A program made the translations under genes and the position numbers. Shown piece by piece: positions 8,754-17,527 of a stretch of 64,000 nt of DNA. Each line of letters starts with the position of its first letter. Within the stretch, counting starts at the first letter, position 1. Under the pieces are notes generated by a model, which had not been told where the DNA came from, did no database searches, and saw nothing but the letters and a program-made list of their open reading frames with translations. This stretch comes from an uncultured Lachnospiraceae bacterium (GTDB lineage: Bacteria > Bacillota > Clostridia > Lachnospirales > Lachnospiraceae): positions 62,001 to 126,000 of the forward strand of contig CACZBD010000002.1 in the NCBI GenBank assembly GCA_902779305.1, given 5' to 3'.

Positions 8754-9158
8754 ATGTTAAATAACGAAAAGATCAGGCTGATGACCCGGATGGCTTCGTT
8801 TGATGAGGTGGAAGGCAAGAGGGACATCGCCGTGAACGGATATTTCAGAGGCGATTATATCTGTTTTCAGGTGGTGATGTCCGCGATCTACGGAACGATC
8901 GCTTTTGCCGTGGTCGTCGCCCTGTATTTGCTGTATAATCTCGAGAGTTTTCTGGCCGATTTTTACAAAATGGACCTGATGGCCTTTGCAAAAGACTGGC
9001 TGACCAGATATTTTATTGTACTTCTGATCTATCTGGTGATCTCGTATTTTGTGTATGCGTTCCGGTTCAGCCGTTCGAAGCGGCGGATCCGCGCATACCA
9101 GCAGCAGTTAAAACAACTGCACCAGATATACGAAGAAGAAAACGAGCGGCGCCGTTAA
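8754..9158 (+). CDS. Small two-TM membrane protein of unknown function
   Basis: Not recognised. A 134-residue protein with two hydrophobic segments (about residues 39-61 and 82-103), separated by a loop rich in Phe, Asp and Lys. A basic, Gln-rich C-terminal tail follows (SRSKRRIRAYQQQLKQLHQ) that is likely helical, possibly a short coiled coil. GGGA lies about eight bases before the ATG. It sits between the YvyF-like gene and a larger membrane protein upstream of cdaA, in the same direction, so it is probably part of that transcription unit. No function is claimed. Confidence 0.7.
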   Translation: MLNNEKIRLMTRMASFDEVEGKRDIAVNGYFRGDYICFQVVMSAIYGTIAFAVVVALYLLYNLESFLADFYKMDLMAFAKDWLTRYFIVLLIYLVISYFVYAFRFSRSKRRIRAYQQQLKQLHQIYEEENERRR

Positions 9159-9190
9159 TTTTTGCGGCGCGTTTGCACGTATATGTGCAA
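9149..9190 (+). other. Two adjacent short hairpins in an intercistronic gap
   Basis: GCGCCG (9149-9154) pairs with CGGCGC (9165-9170), and TTGCAC (9173-9178) pairs with GTGCAA (9185-9190). The first stem uses the last codons and stop of the preceding gene. Neither is followed by a T-run, so this is not a standard terminator. An mRNA processing or stability element before the 9204 gene is possible. Confidence 0.5.
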
Positions 9191-9203
9191 GTGAGGATGT
9201 TTC

Positions 9204-10172
9204 ATGACAAATTTACTGGTAATCAAAGAGCAGATCATAAAATTCTATGCCCGGTTTGAGATCTATATCACACCGGTGCTGAAGTTTCTGGTGATGCTGG
9301 CATCCCTGATCGCCATCAATGCCAATATCGGTTACATGAGCAGGTTGAAGAATCCGGCGATCGTGCTGATCATCGCGCTGCTCTGCTCTTTTTTACCCAT
9401 CAATGTGGGGATCATTCTGGCAGCGTTTGTGATCGTGCTGCATATGTACGCTCTGTCCATGCCCGCGGCGGCCGTGGTCGGGCTTGTATTTCTGATCCTG
9501 TTCGTGTTGTATTTCCGCTTCACCCCCAAAGAAGCCATTGCGGTGCTTCTGATGCCTTTGTGCTTTGCACTCAAGATCCCGTATCTGGTGCCTCTTGCCA
9601 TCGGCTTTGTGGGCGGTCCGCTTTCCTGTATTTCCGTTGCGTGCGGTACGATCGCGTACTACATCATCCACAACGTGAAGGCAAGTTCGGAGCAGATGAC
9701 CGGCGCAGAGGGCGTGGATAAGGCGCTTTCAAGCTTCAAACTTGTGATCGACATGCTGCTGAAGAACAAGACCATGATCCTGTTTGCGGTCACGTTCTGC
9801 ATCACCGCAGTTGTTGTCTATCTGATCCGCAGACTGAAAGTCAATTATTCCTGGTATATCGCGCTCGGCTTTGGGTCTGTGATCAATATCATGATCCTTC
9901 TGATCGGATCGATGACCATGGATGCCGATGTCAGTGTGATCGGCGTGATCTTCGGGACGATCATTTCGGCGGGACTCGTGTTCGTCCTGCAGTTCTTTAT
10001 CCATAACCTGGACTATTCGCGGACTGAATATGTGCAGTTCGAGGATGATGATTATTATTACTATGTGAAGGCGATCCCCAAGATCACCATGGAGGCGCCG
10101 CAGAACAAGGTCCGCCGGATCAATCCGCAGCAGCCGGCGGGTAAGAGAAGAGAGTATTATACGGACGAGTGA
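9204..10172 (+). CDS. Polytopic membrane protein of unknown function, upstream of cdaA
   Basis: Not recognised as a named family. A 322-residue protein with about eight to nine hydrophobic segments filling residues 20-275. The hydrophilic tail contains an acidic-aromatic run (QFEDDDYYYYVKAIPK) and then basic residues. GTGAGGA precedes the ATG. The stop overlaps the GTG start of cdaA by four bases, so translation of the diadenylate cyclase is probably coupled to this gene. A functional link to c-di-AMP signalling or envelope stress is inferred only from that overlap. Confidence 0.72.
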   Translation: MTNLLVIKEQIIKFYARFEIYITPVLKFLVMLASLIAINANIGYMSRLKNPAIVLIIALLCSFLPINVGIILAAFVIVLHMYALSMPAAAVVGLVFLILFVLYFRFTPKEAIAVLLMPLCFALKIPYLVPLAIGFVGGPLSCISVACGTIAYYIIHNVKASSEQMTGAEGVDKALSSFKLVIDMLLKNKTMILFAVTFCITAVVVYLIRRLKVNYSWYIALGFGSVINIMILLIGSMTMDADVSVIGVIFGTIISAGLVFVLQFFIHNLDYSRTEYVQFEDDDYYYYVKAIPKITMEAPQNKVRRINPQQPAGKRREYYTDE

Positions 10173-11074
10173 GAACGGGCATGGATGCTATTTTCAACCG
10201 ATTCAGCACATTTTCAGACAGATTTTTGACAGGCATGTCAATTCCGCATTTCAGGTGGACAGATGGCGTTGAGATCCTGATCATCGCCTTCCTGCTGTAC
10301 CATCTGTTTGTGTGGGTCAAAAACAACAAAGCATGGTCGCTGACGAAGGGTCTGGCGGTCATTTTGGCATTTGTGATCGTGGCGAATCTGCTGCATATGA
10401 CCACTATTCTGTGGATCATTGAACGGATCTTCGGCGTTGCCGTGACCGCGCTCGTCGTTGTCTTTCAGCCGGAACTCAGAAGAGCACTCGAACAGCTTGG
10501 CAGAAAGAATATCTTATCGTCCTGGTTCAGACTTGACAATACGAGGATCACCGGTGAACTCTTTTCCGATCAGACGATCGAGGAGATCATCAAGGCCAGT
10601 TATGCGATGGGAAGAGCCAAGACCGGCGCGTTGATCGTCATCGAAAACAGGGATTCCCTGACGGATTACGAAATGACCGGGATCCGGATCGATTCCGTGT
10701 TATCAAGCGCATTGCTGATCAATATCTTTGAACACAACACTCCGCTGCATGACGGGGCAGTGATCGTTCGGGAAAACAGGATCGTTTCTGCAACCTGCTA
10801 TCTGCCGCTTTCCGACAATATGGAATTGTCCAAGGATCTTGGGACCAGGCACAGGGCAGGCGTCGGGATCTCTGAAATGACAGATTCCTTAACGATCATC
10901 GTTTCCGAGGAAACGGGCCGTGTCTCGATCGCGCAGAGCGGTGTTCTTTATCCCAACGTGGATATGGGATTTCTGAGGGAGAAACTCTCGCAGCTGCAGA
11001 ATAAAGTGGTGGAAGAAAAGAAATTCTTCTTCCGGAAAGGAAGGCCGAAGCATGAAAAAACTTCTGACAGATAA
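10169..11074 (+). CDS. cdaA: Diadenylate cyclase CdaA (c-di-AMP synthase)
   Basis: A 301-residue membrane-bound diadenylate cyclase that condenses two ATP into c-di-AMP. Three hydrophobic helices lie within about residues 33-100, followed by the DAC domain. The catalytic DGA is at about 195-197 in LHDGAVIV, and RHR at 227-229 in GTRHRAGVG. The start is either the GTG at 10169, overlapping the upstream stop, or the ATG at 10181; neither has a strong ribosome site. The next gene, cdaR, overlaps the end by 23 bases, the standard cdaA-cdaR pairing that controls cyclase activity from the outer membrane face. Confidence 0.93.
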   Translation: MRTGMDAIFNRFSTFSDRFLTGMSIPHFRWTDGVEILIIAFLLYHLFVWVKNNKAWSLTKGLAVILAFVIVANLLHMTTILWIIERIFGVAVTALVVVFQPELRRALEQLGRKNILSSWFRLDNTRITGELFSDQTIEEIIKASYAMGRAKTGALIVIENRDSLTDYEMTGIRIDSVLSSALLINIFEHNTPLHDGAVIVRENRIVSATCYLPLSDNMELSKDLGTRHRAGVGISEMTDSLTIIVSEETGRVSIAQSGVLYPNVDMGFLREKLSQLQNKVVEEKKFFFRKGRPKHEKTSDR

Positions 11075-12359
11075 TATCGGCCTGAAAATCCTGGCGCTGC
11101 TGACTGCGATGATCGTCTGGCTCGTTGTTGTGAATGTGGACGATCCGGTTGTGGAAAAAAGGTTTTCCGGCGTTCCCGTTGAGGTGATCAATGACGACGC
11201 CATTCTCAGGCAGAACAAAACATACGAGATCCTTGACGGTTCGGATTCCATTACGGTCATCGTCAAAGGAAAGCGGTCCATCCTGGATCAGATGAGCAGG
11301 GATTATATCAAGGCGACCGCCGATATCAAGAACTTATCGATCATGGACACGGTGCCGATCGAAGTCCGTTCGACCAGACTGTCGGACAGACTGGAAAGCA
11401 TCGTTTCCACGACGAAGAATCTGAAAGTATATATCGAAAATATGGGCAGGAAACAGGTCGAGATCACCGTGTCGACGACCGGCGAACTGAATGCGGGGTG
11501 TGTTCTTGGCACCGTGAAGCCGGATGTGAACATCCTCTCTGTATCCGGTCCCGAATCCATCGTCAATGACATCACTTCCGCAAGGGCGGAGCTCGATGTG
11601 ACGGGCCTTGGGCGTGATGTTTCCACAACATCCACCGTGCACCTCTATGATGCAAACGGCAGCCTCGTGACAGACCCGCGTGTAAAAAGCACGGTCAGCA
11701 CCGTACATGTCGATGCGCAGATCTTAGAGACCAAGGAAGTGGAAGTGAGTGCCATCACCTCCGGAAATCCGGCGGAAGGATATGCATTAAACGGAACGGT
11801 CACCTGTTCGCCTTCCAAAGTCCTTGTGGCAGGAAAAGGCAGCGCCTATCAGGAACTGACCAGGATCGTGATCCCGGAAAGCGCCGTTTCGGTTGCAGGC
11901 GCGATGGGAGACATCACCCAGATCGTCAATATCTCTTCCTATCTGCCGGATGGGATCCGTCTCGGAGATCCTGATTTTGACGGAAACATCGAAGTGGATG
12001 TGCAGGTAGAACAGATGATGACGATCGAGGTGGAAGTGCCGATCACGAATATTTCCGTCATCAATGTTCCCGCCGGTTATACGGCGCAGCTCGTTGACAT
12101 CGGACCGACAAAGCGCATTGAGATCCAGGGGATCGCCACGGCGCTTGTGCAGGCGGATCCGAACCAGATCCGTGGCACGATCGATGCCGCCGCTCTTTCT
12201 CCGAGGATCACGGATGCGGACGATCAGCAGGAAGGCGTGCATCAGGGATCCAATGACGGGCTGGTGACGTTTACGGTTCCGACCGGAGTCAATGCCGTCG
12301 GACAGGTTTATATGGAGGTGATCCTGATCCCCGCAGCGGATCAGGCGCCGGCAGAGTAG
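11052..12359 (+). CDS. cdaR: CdaR (YbbR-domain regulator of CdaA)
   Basis: A 435-residue protein with one N-terminal membrane helix (about residues 8-27, ILALLTAMIVWLVVV). The extracytoplasmic remainder is built of YbbR repeats, recognisable from recurring beta-rich units such as VEKRFSGVPVEV, KQVEITVSTTGEL, KEVEVSAITSGNPAEGY and TIEVEVPITNISVINVPAGY, about four in all. In other Firmicutes CdaR binds CdaA and modulates c-di-AMP output. The start lies inside the 3' end of cdaA with AAAGGAAGG a few bases upstream. glmM, which often follows, is absent here. Confidence 0.9.
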   Translation: MKKLLTDNIGLKILALLTAMIVWLVVVNVDDPVVEKRFSGVPVEVINDDAILRQNKTYEILDGSDSITVIVKGKRSILDQMSRDYIKATADIKNLSIMDTVPIEVRSTRLSDRLESIVSTTKNLKVYIENMGRKQVEITVSTTGELNAGCVLGTVKPDVNILSVSGPESIVNDITSARAELDVTGLGRDVSTTSTVHLYDANGSLVTDPRVKSTVSTVHVDAQILETKEVEVSAITSGNPAEGYALNGTVTCSPSKVLVAGKGSAYQELTRIVIPESAVSVAGAMGDITQIVNISSYLPDGIRLGDPDFDGNIEVDVQVEQMMTIEVEVPITNISVINVPAGYTAQLVDIGPTKRIEIQGIATALVQADPNQIRGTIDAAALSPRITDADDQQEGVHQGSNDGLVTFTVPTGVNAVGQVYMEVILIPAADQAPAE

Positions 12360-12387
12360 AAAGAAAAGGTTCCACGTATGAAATACT

Positions 12388-12415
12388 TGCTTTTCACGCG
12401 GGAAATGGTATGATG
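12388..12415 (+). promoter_or_regulatory. Promoter for the HPr gene
   Basis: TTGCTT at 12388-12393, a 16-base spacer and TATGAT at 12410-12415. The -10 box is preceded by TGG at 12407-12409, giving an extended -10. It lies 25 bases before the start codon, leaving room for the GGAGGT ribosome site at 12428-12433. Confidence 0.7.
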
Positions 12416-12440
12416 TAATGGATAATGGAGGTAACGATCT

Positions 12441-12704
12441 ATGGTAAGTCAGAAGGTAGTGATCAAAAATCCAACGGGTCTGCATTTAAGACCGGCGGGG
12501 ATCTTATGCAAAGAAGCCATGCAGTTCAAATCCCTGATTACCTTCAATTTCCGTGACAATACAGCAAATGCGAAGAGCGTCCTAAGTGTCTTGGGAGCCT
12601 GTGTTAAATGTGGAGATGAAGTTGAGTTTGTGTGCGAAGGCGAGGATGAGGCAGAAGCCCTGAAAACACTGATCGATGCGATCGAAAGTGGATTAGGTGA
12701 GTAA
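12441..12704 (+). CDS. ptsH: HPr-family phosphocarrier protein
   Basis: An 87-residue HPr-fold protein. His15 lies in GLHLRPAG and Arg17 is the expected phosphate ligand, so PEP-dependent phosphotransfer from Enzyme I is possible. Ser46 falls in NAKSVLSVLG at the position phosphorylated by HPr kinase in Firmicutes, consistent with a role in carbon catabolite control. GGAGGT is well placed before the ATG. The gene stands alone with its own promoter and terminator. Whether it is the main HPr or a Crh-like second copy cannot be decided here, although the intact His15 argues against Crh. Confidence 0.88.
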   Translation: MVSQKVVIKNPTGLHLRPAGILCKEAMQFKSLITFNFRDNTANAKSVLSVLGACVKCGDEVEFVCEGEDEAEALKTLIDAIESGLGE

Positions 12705-12706
12705 GA

Positions 12707-12734
12707 GAAGCCGGTTAAGCCGGCTTCCTTTTTT
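12707..12734 (+). terminator. Rho-independent terminator after HPr
   Basis: A perfect 8-bp GC-rich stem (GAAGCCGG at 12707-12714 and CCGGCTTC at 12720-12727) with a 5-base loop, followed by a T-run interrupted by one C. A second T-rich stretch continues to about 12751. Confidence 0.92.
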
Positions 12735-12787
12735 GAGTTTTTTTATTTTTTGATCTTTATCTGAAGATCCAATACGGAGGGAAAGAA

Positions 12788-14464
12788 ATGTTAAATGTCA
12801 AGCGGTATCGTAAAAATCCTGTTTTACATTATCCGGAACGGGAATGGCCGAATAAGGAGATCACACAGGCGCCCATCTGGTGCAGCGTGGATCTGCGCGA
12901 CGGGAACCAGGCCCTGATCGACCCGATGGTCGTTTCGGAGAAAATGGAATTTTATGAGCTGCTTCTGAAACTCGGATTTAAGGAGATCGAGATCGGCTTT
13001 CCGGCCGCATCCCAGATCGAATATGATTTCTTAAGGCAGCTGGTGGACAGGAAGAAGATCCCTGAGGGCGTCTGGATGCAGGTGCTGACACAGTGCAGGG
13101 AGGAACTCATCGACCGCACGTTTGAAGCGATCGAGGGGATCGAAAACGTGATCTTCCACATCTACAATTCCACCTCTGTGCTGCAGAGGGATGTGGTCTT
13201 CCACAAGAATAAAGAGGAGATCATCAAGATCGCCGTGGATGCGACGCACATGGTCAAGGAACGCGCGAAGAACTTCCCCGGAAAGATCATGCTCGAATAT
13301 TCCCCGGAAAGCTTTACCGGAACGGAAATGGAATTTGCGCTTGAGATCTGCACGGCCGTGCAGGAAGCCTGGGGCGCAACGAAAGACAATCCGATCATCT
13401 TCAATCTGCCGGCCACGGTGGAAATGAACACGCCAAATGTCTATGCCGACCAGATCGAGTGGATGAACAAGCATTTCAAAGACAGGGAAAGCATCATCTT
13501 AAGCGTGCATCCGCATAACGACAGGGGGACGGGCGTTGCGGCGACGGAACTTGCGCTGCTTGCGGGCGCGGACCGCGTGGAAGGCACGCTGTTCGGTAAC
13601 GGCGAGCGTACCGGGAATGTCGATATCTTAAACATCGCCTATAACATGTTTTCACAGGGGATCGATCCCAAACTGGAACTCGAACAGATCAAAGAGATCA
13701 TTGACGTATATGAGCGCTGCTGCAAGATGACGATCGATGAGAGACATCCTTATGCAGGAAAACTCGTCTTTACGGCGTTCTCCGGTTCCCATCAGGATGC
13801 GATCAATAAGGGCGTTCACGCCATGAAGGAACGGGGACAGGAGATCTGGCAGGTGCCTTATCTGCCCATCGATCCCGCGGACATCGGCAGGGAATACGAG
13901 CCGATCGTCAGGATCAATTCCCAGTCCGGAAAAGGCGGCGTTGCCTATATCATGGATACTTACTTCGGGTTCAAGCTTCCGAAGGGCATGCACAAGGAAT
14001 TTGCAAAAGTCATTCAGGAAAAGAGCGAAAAGCAGGGTGAGGTTTCTCCCGAAGAGATCATGCAGGCCTTTAAAGACAGTTATATTGACCGCAAAGAGCC
14101 TCTGCATTTCAGAAAGCTGCATGTGAACGACCTGAACGATACCGTCGACAGCGCATTCGATACAAAGGTAGACCTGACCTATACGCTTAACGGTGTGGAG
14201 AATCAGTTTGAAGCGGTCGGAAACGGCCCGATCGATGCGATCTTAAGAGGGTTGAGAGAGTCTCTGGATCTGAACGTAAAAGTGCTTGATTACGAGGAAC
14301 ATGCGCTGCAGGGCGGCGCGAACGCGCAGGCTGCCGCTTATATCCATCTGCTTGCCGCAGACGACGGTCAGGTGACCTACGGCGTCGGCGTGAGCTCCAA
14401 CATCACGAGAGCTTCCGCAAGGGCGATCTTCTCTGCGATCAACCGGCTGGAACTGATCAAATAA
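12788..14464 (+). CDS. leuA: 2-isopropylmalate synthase
   Basis: A 558-residue enzyme of leucine synthesis, condensing acetyl-CoA with 2-ketoisovalerate. The N-terminal TIM barrel opens with APIWCSVDLRDGNQALIDPM (catalytic Arg and metal Asp in DLRDGNQ) and carries SVHPHNDRGTGVA and FGNGERTGNVD, the metal His residues. The C-terminal part (about 435-558) is the leucine-sensing regulatory domain, including ARAIFSAINRL at the end. The length and the start at PVLHYPEREWPNKEI match the long type also found in actinobacteria. GGAGGG precedes the ATG. No T-box or attenuator is visible in the 83-base gap. Confidence 0.94.
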   Translation: MLNVKRYRKNPVLHYPEREWPNKEITQAPIWCSVDLRDGNQALIDPMVVSEKMEFYELLLKLGFKEIEIGFPAASQIEYDFLRQLVDRKKIPEGVWMQVLTQCREELIDRTFEAIEGIENVIFHIYNSTSVLQRDVVFHKNKEEIIKIAVDATHMVKERAKNFPGKIMLEYSPESFTGTEMEFALEICTAVQEAWGATKDNPIIFNLPATVEMNTPNVYADQIEWMNKHFKDRESIILSVHPHNDRGTGVAATELALLAGADRVEGTLFGNGERTGNVDILNIAYNMFSQGIDPKLELEQIKEIIDVYERCCKMTIDERHPYAGKLVFTAFSGSHQDAINKGVHAMKERGQEIWQVPYLPIDPADIGREYEPIVRINSQSGKGGVAYIMDTYFGFKLPKGMHKEFAKVIQEKSEKQGEVSPEEIMQAFKDSYIDRKEPLHFRKLHVNDLNDTVDSAFDTKVDLTYTLNGVENQFEAVGNGPIDAILRGLRESLDLNVKVLDYEEHALQGGANAQAAAYIHLLAADDGQVTYGVGVSSNITRASARAIFSAINRLELIK

Positions 14465-14478
14465 ACCGGCTGCGGCGA

Positions 14479-15996
14479 TCAGCAGAGGATCTGCACTTTC
14501 TCATCATGCTTTCTGTTATAAAGAAGCTGCAGGATGAGGAGCAGCAGATAGAAATAGGCCATGATATACACCGGGAAGTAGTATTTAAAATAGGATGCCG
14601 GCGCAAGGATAAAAACGATGAACCAGTGCGCGAGGATCCCGGCGGTCGCAAAGAACGAGTAAAAACGTTTCCGGAAAAGGGAATATACGCATAGGATCAG
14701 CACGATCCCAAGCGGAATGAACAGGTTATAGGACAGGCTCTTTACGACGCTGATGCCAAAGGATATGAGCCCGCTTCCGGTCTCGATCTTATAAGGGAGC
14801 GCCGCATAGCAGAAAGCACCGATCCTGGTCCTTAAGAAGGTTCCCGGATTGTTCTTAAAGATCCGCTTCAGGGCGTTCGCATAGTTAAAGAAGTCGGTCA
14901 CCGTGGCTTCTTCCCTGACACCGGCAAAATCATTGTCATAAAGGATCAGAACATCTTCATAGTTGATATCGCCGTAATAGGCGTTGATGGCATCGATTTT
15001 TTCAAGAGACAGATATTTGTCGACGATCGCAAGATCGTCGGCATTTTTTTCGGGATCCAGGCCGTTGCGGAACATGTTGGTGATCGTATAGGCATAGAAC
15101 GGTTTCATACGGTCGTCCGCGGCGGCGCCCATTTCTCTGGCAACGATCCCGTTCTGCGGAACGGAGACAAGGTACTGGATCAGACCGCTCAGAAGGATCA
15201 AAGTGATCAATGCTTTCTTCTTTCGAAGGGAAGGATAGACAAACAGCATCAGAATCGGAACGAGCAGCAGCAGATAGATCCCTTCCGTCCGCCACTGCGT
15301 AAGCAATGCGCCAAGCAGAAGCAGGCAGACCGTTTTCAGACGGGAAGGCGCTTTCTTTTCGATGCCGTCAAACAAAAGTGTCGTAAACAAAAACAGGTAA
15401 AGCAGGAAATAGACCGGCAGTCGGTGCGCGCTGGTCGTGTATGCGATCACGGGATAGAGCAAAAACAGCAGGTATCCAAAATAGCCCCAGGGCCTGCCAA
15501 ACGTGCCTTTGATCCTGCAGACCGTATAACCGACCACCAGAAACTCGATCATAAGCTTGATGAAGATGGGCCCAAGGTAGGCCGGGATGAGCATGAAACT
15601 GACGATATAGAAATACGTGGTCAGATAATAGAACCAGGTATAGTGCTCTAGATGGAGAGCGGAAGAAACGATGAGGGTCTCATCATTGCTTAAATACCCC
15701 TGCGGCAGCTTGATGAAGCAGACGACGGCCATGACCGGAAGATAAATGAGCGCTGCAAACAGGATCTCTTTCAGGGATCTGTTCTTCCGAAGAACCAGGG
15801 AAGCGATGCCGTAATAAAAAGCATAGAGTGCGATCAGCGCAAGCACTTTGCAGACCGCGTAATCAAAGAGATTGTCTGACGGAGACACTTCAAAGATCAG
15901 GCGGTCGGTAAAAAACGTGACCGCCCAGTGGATCAGGGAAAGGCCGGCGGCAAGGCAAACAGCGGGATGTTCTTTCAGCAGAGTTTTGACGTTCAT
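14479..15996 (-). CDS. Polytopic membrane protein, GT-C-like, glycan-region boundary
   Basis: Not assigned to a named family. A 505-residue protein with about 11-12 hydrophobic segments. The first sizeable loop contains SNDETLIVSSALHLEHYTWF, an acidic pair at the position where GT-C polyprenyl-linked glycosyltransferases carry catalytic acidic residues. A second hydrophilic region (about residues 285-375) holds DDRMKPFYAYTITNMFRNG. An AGGGGGT site precedes the ATG on the reverse strand. It converges on leuA with a 14-base gap and diverges from the rmlD-like gene. A membrane sugar or phosphate-sugar transferase is a reasonable guess, not shown. Confidence 0.7.
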   Translation of the reverse strand: MNVKTLLKEHPAVCLAAGLSLIHWAVTFFTDRLIFEVSPSDNLFDYAVCKVLALIALYAFYYGIASLVLRKNRSLKEILFAALIYLPVMAVVCFIKLPQGYLSNDETLIVSSALHLEHYTWFYYLTTYFYIVSFMLIPAYLGPIFIKLMIEFLVVGYTVCRIKGTFGRPWGYFGYLLFLLYPVIAYTTSAHRLPVYFLLYLFLFTTLLFDGIEKKAPSRLKTVCLLLLGALLTQWRTEGIYLLLLVPILMLFVYPSLRKKKALITLILLSGLIQYLVSVPQNGIVAREMGAAADDRMKPFYAYTITNMFRNGLDPEKNADDLAIVDKYLSLEKIDAINAYYGDINYEDVLILYDNDFAGVREEATVTDFFNYANALKRIFKNNPGTFLRTRIGAFCYAALPYKIETGSGLISFGISVVKSLSYNLFIPLGIVLILCVYSLFRKRFYSFFATAGILAHWFIVFILAPASYFKYYFPVYIMAYFYLLLLILQLLYNRKHDEKVQILC

Positions 15997-16078
15997 CGTT
16001 ACCCCCTAATAATACCGACCGACAGTCGAAGCAGTAAGATCACGGAACGTTTCCGCATGCGGCCGGTCACAAATCATA

Positions 16079-16107
16079 TTGCAAAAAAATCGTATTCAGT
16101 ATACTAT
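16079..16107 (+). promoter_or_regulatory. Probable promoter for the rmlD-like gene
   Basis: TTGCAA at 16079-16084 lies upstream of TATACT (16100-16105, 15-base spacer) or TACTAT (16102-16107, 17-base spacer). The -10 sits in the palindrome AGTATACT. A GC-rich palindrome CCGCATGCGG (16053-16062) lies just upstream in the divergent gap and could be an operator. Confidence 0.5.
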
Positions 16108-16145
16108 ATTTTGTGGTTATCTGCAAAAAGGAAACGAGGATGACG

Positions 16146-17018
16146 ATGAAGAAAAAGCTTTTGGTCACGGGCTGCAACGGGCAGCTGGGACGATCGATCG
16201 ACAGACTTTATGAAAATGATCCCGCATATGAGGTTTTCCATACGGATTACGGCGTGGAAGGCGTCAGGGATCTTGATATCACGGATCTTGACAGTGTGAT
16301 GCAGACCGTGCGCGAGGTCAAGCCATATGCGCTGATCAACTGTGCGGCCTTAACCAACGTGGACGGCTGCGAGACACAAACGGACGCGGCCTATAAGATC
16401 AACGCGATCGGTCCCAGAAACTTGAGCATCGCAGCAAGAGAATGCGGCGCAAAGCTTATTCATATCTCAACGGATTATGTTTTTCCGGGAACTTCACCTG
16501 AACCGCTTACGGAATTTGATCCGACCGGTCCGAGAAGCGCTTACGGCAGAACGAAGCTTGCGGGCGAGGAATTCGTCAGGCAGTTTGCCGACAGATATTT
16601 CATCATCCGCACGGCGTGGCTGTACGGGGACGGCAAGAATTTTGTCAGGACGATGCTGCGCCTTTCCAAAGAACGGGATGAGATCACGGTCGTAAACGAT
16701 CAGATCGGTTCGCCGACAAGTTCGGATGCGCTCGCAGAAGCCATCGCATACCTGCTTCCCACCGAAAACTACGGGCTGTTCCACGGAACCTGCGAGGGAC
16801 AATGCAGCTGGGCGGATTTCACCAAAGAGATCTTTAGGCTTAAAAACATTGCGACAAAAGTGGTTCCGATCACGAGCAGGGAATACAAGGAAATGTATCC
16901 TGCTTCCGCAGACAGACCGCCGTTTTCCGTTTTGGATAACTATATGTTCCGCCTGACAACGGAGCACAGGTTCCCCGACTGGCACGATGCCATCGAAGCC
17001 TATCTGAAAAATGAATGA
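16146..17018 (+). CDS. rfbD: dTDP-4-dehydrorhamnose reductase-like (RmlD/RfbD)
   Basis: A 290-residue short-chain dehydrogenase with the NAD(P) loop VTGCNGQLGRS at the N-terminus, INCAALTNVDGCE, HISTDYVFPG, YGRTKLAGE (catalytic Tyr-Lys) and RTAWLYGDGKNFV. All are hallmarks of RmlD, which reduces dTDP-4-keto-L-rhamnose to dTDP-L-rhamnose. The ATG at 16146 has GAGG six bases upstream; upstream in-frame codons reach 16113 but lack such a site. No rmlA, rmlB or rmlC is in this window, so either they lie elsewhere or the enzyme acts on another 4-keto sugar. Confidence 0.85.
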   Translation: MKKKLLVTGCNGQLGRSIDRLYENDPAYEVFHTDYGVEGVRDLDITDLDSVMQTVREVKPYALINCAALTNVDGCETQTDAAYKINAIGPRNLSIAARECGAKLIHISTDYVFPGTSPEPLTEFDPTGPRSAYGRTKLAGEEFVRQFADRYFIIRTAWLYGDGKNFVRTMLRLSKERDEITVVNDQIGSPTSSDALAEAIAYLLPTENYGLFHGTCEGQCSWADFTKEIFRLKNIATKVVPITSREYKEMYPASADRPPFSVLDNYMFRLTTEHRFPDWHDAIEAYLKNE

Positions 17019-17047
17019 TCCTTTAGGAGGATTTAAGAGGTTTGACT

Positions 17048-17521
17048 ATGATGCAGTATGTCATGGATTTTCTACACAACAAAGTATTGATCATTTCCAT
17101 CAGTTCCTGGATGCTCGCGCAGGTCATCAAGACGATCATTGACGTGATCATCAACAAGGAACTGAATGCGGAGCGTCTGATCGGTTCCGGCGGCATGCCG
17201 AGCTGCCATTCCGCCACGGTCTGTGCGATGGCGACGACAAGCGGGATCGTTTACGGCATGGATTCCTTCGCTTTTGCCGTTTCCTGTATCGTTGCGGTCA
17301 TCGTGATGTATGATGCCAGAGGCGTGAGAAGGGAAACCGGAAACCAGGCCGTTCTGCTCAATCATATGATGGATTATTTCCAGACGATCGAGACGCCGCA
17401 GAAGAAGATCGAATTCGATCAGGAGAAATTAAAAGAGCTCATCGGACACACCCCTTTGCAGGTGTTCGTCGGAGCTCTTTTAGGGATCGCTTTTGCGCTG
17501 ATCATGAACAGGATCCTGTAA
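17048..17521 (+). CDS. Divergent PAP2 family membrane protein (DUF212/YuiD-like)
   Basis: A 157-residue membrane protein of the divergent PAP2 family. Recognisable features are SGGMPSCHSATVCAM (about residues 48-62), the core of the acid-phosphatase-like site, and MYDARGVRRETGNQAVLLN. About four hydrophobic segments are visible. Relatives of PAP2 dephosphorylate lipid or polyprenyl phosphates, so a role in recycling undecaprenyl carriers is plausible here but unproven. AAGAGG is seven bases before the ATG at 17048. It converges with fcl with a six-base gap. Confidence 0.85.
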   Translation: MMQYVMDFLHNKVLIISISSWMLAQVIKTIIDVIINKELNAERLIGSGGMPSCHSATVCAMATTSGIVYGMDSFAFAVSCIVAVIVMYDARGVRRETGNQAVLLNHMMDYFQTIETPQKKIEFDQEKLKELIGHTPLQVFVGALLGIAFALIMNRIL

Positions 17522-17527
17522 GATCCG

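Noticed and set aside
12735..12787. Leucine attenuator or T-box ahead of leuA
   Set aside because: Only about 53 bases remain after the HPr terminator, with no specifier or leader peptide rich in Leu codons. A weak TTGAGT/TTTATC promoter was also not convincing.
14465..14500. Possible terminator between leuA and the 14479 gene (GCAGA...TCTGC)
   Set aside because: The stem is only five base pairs with a tiny loop and no proper T-run, so it was not listed.
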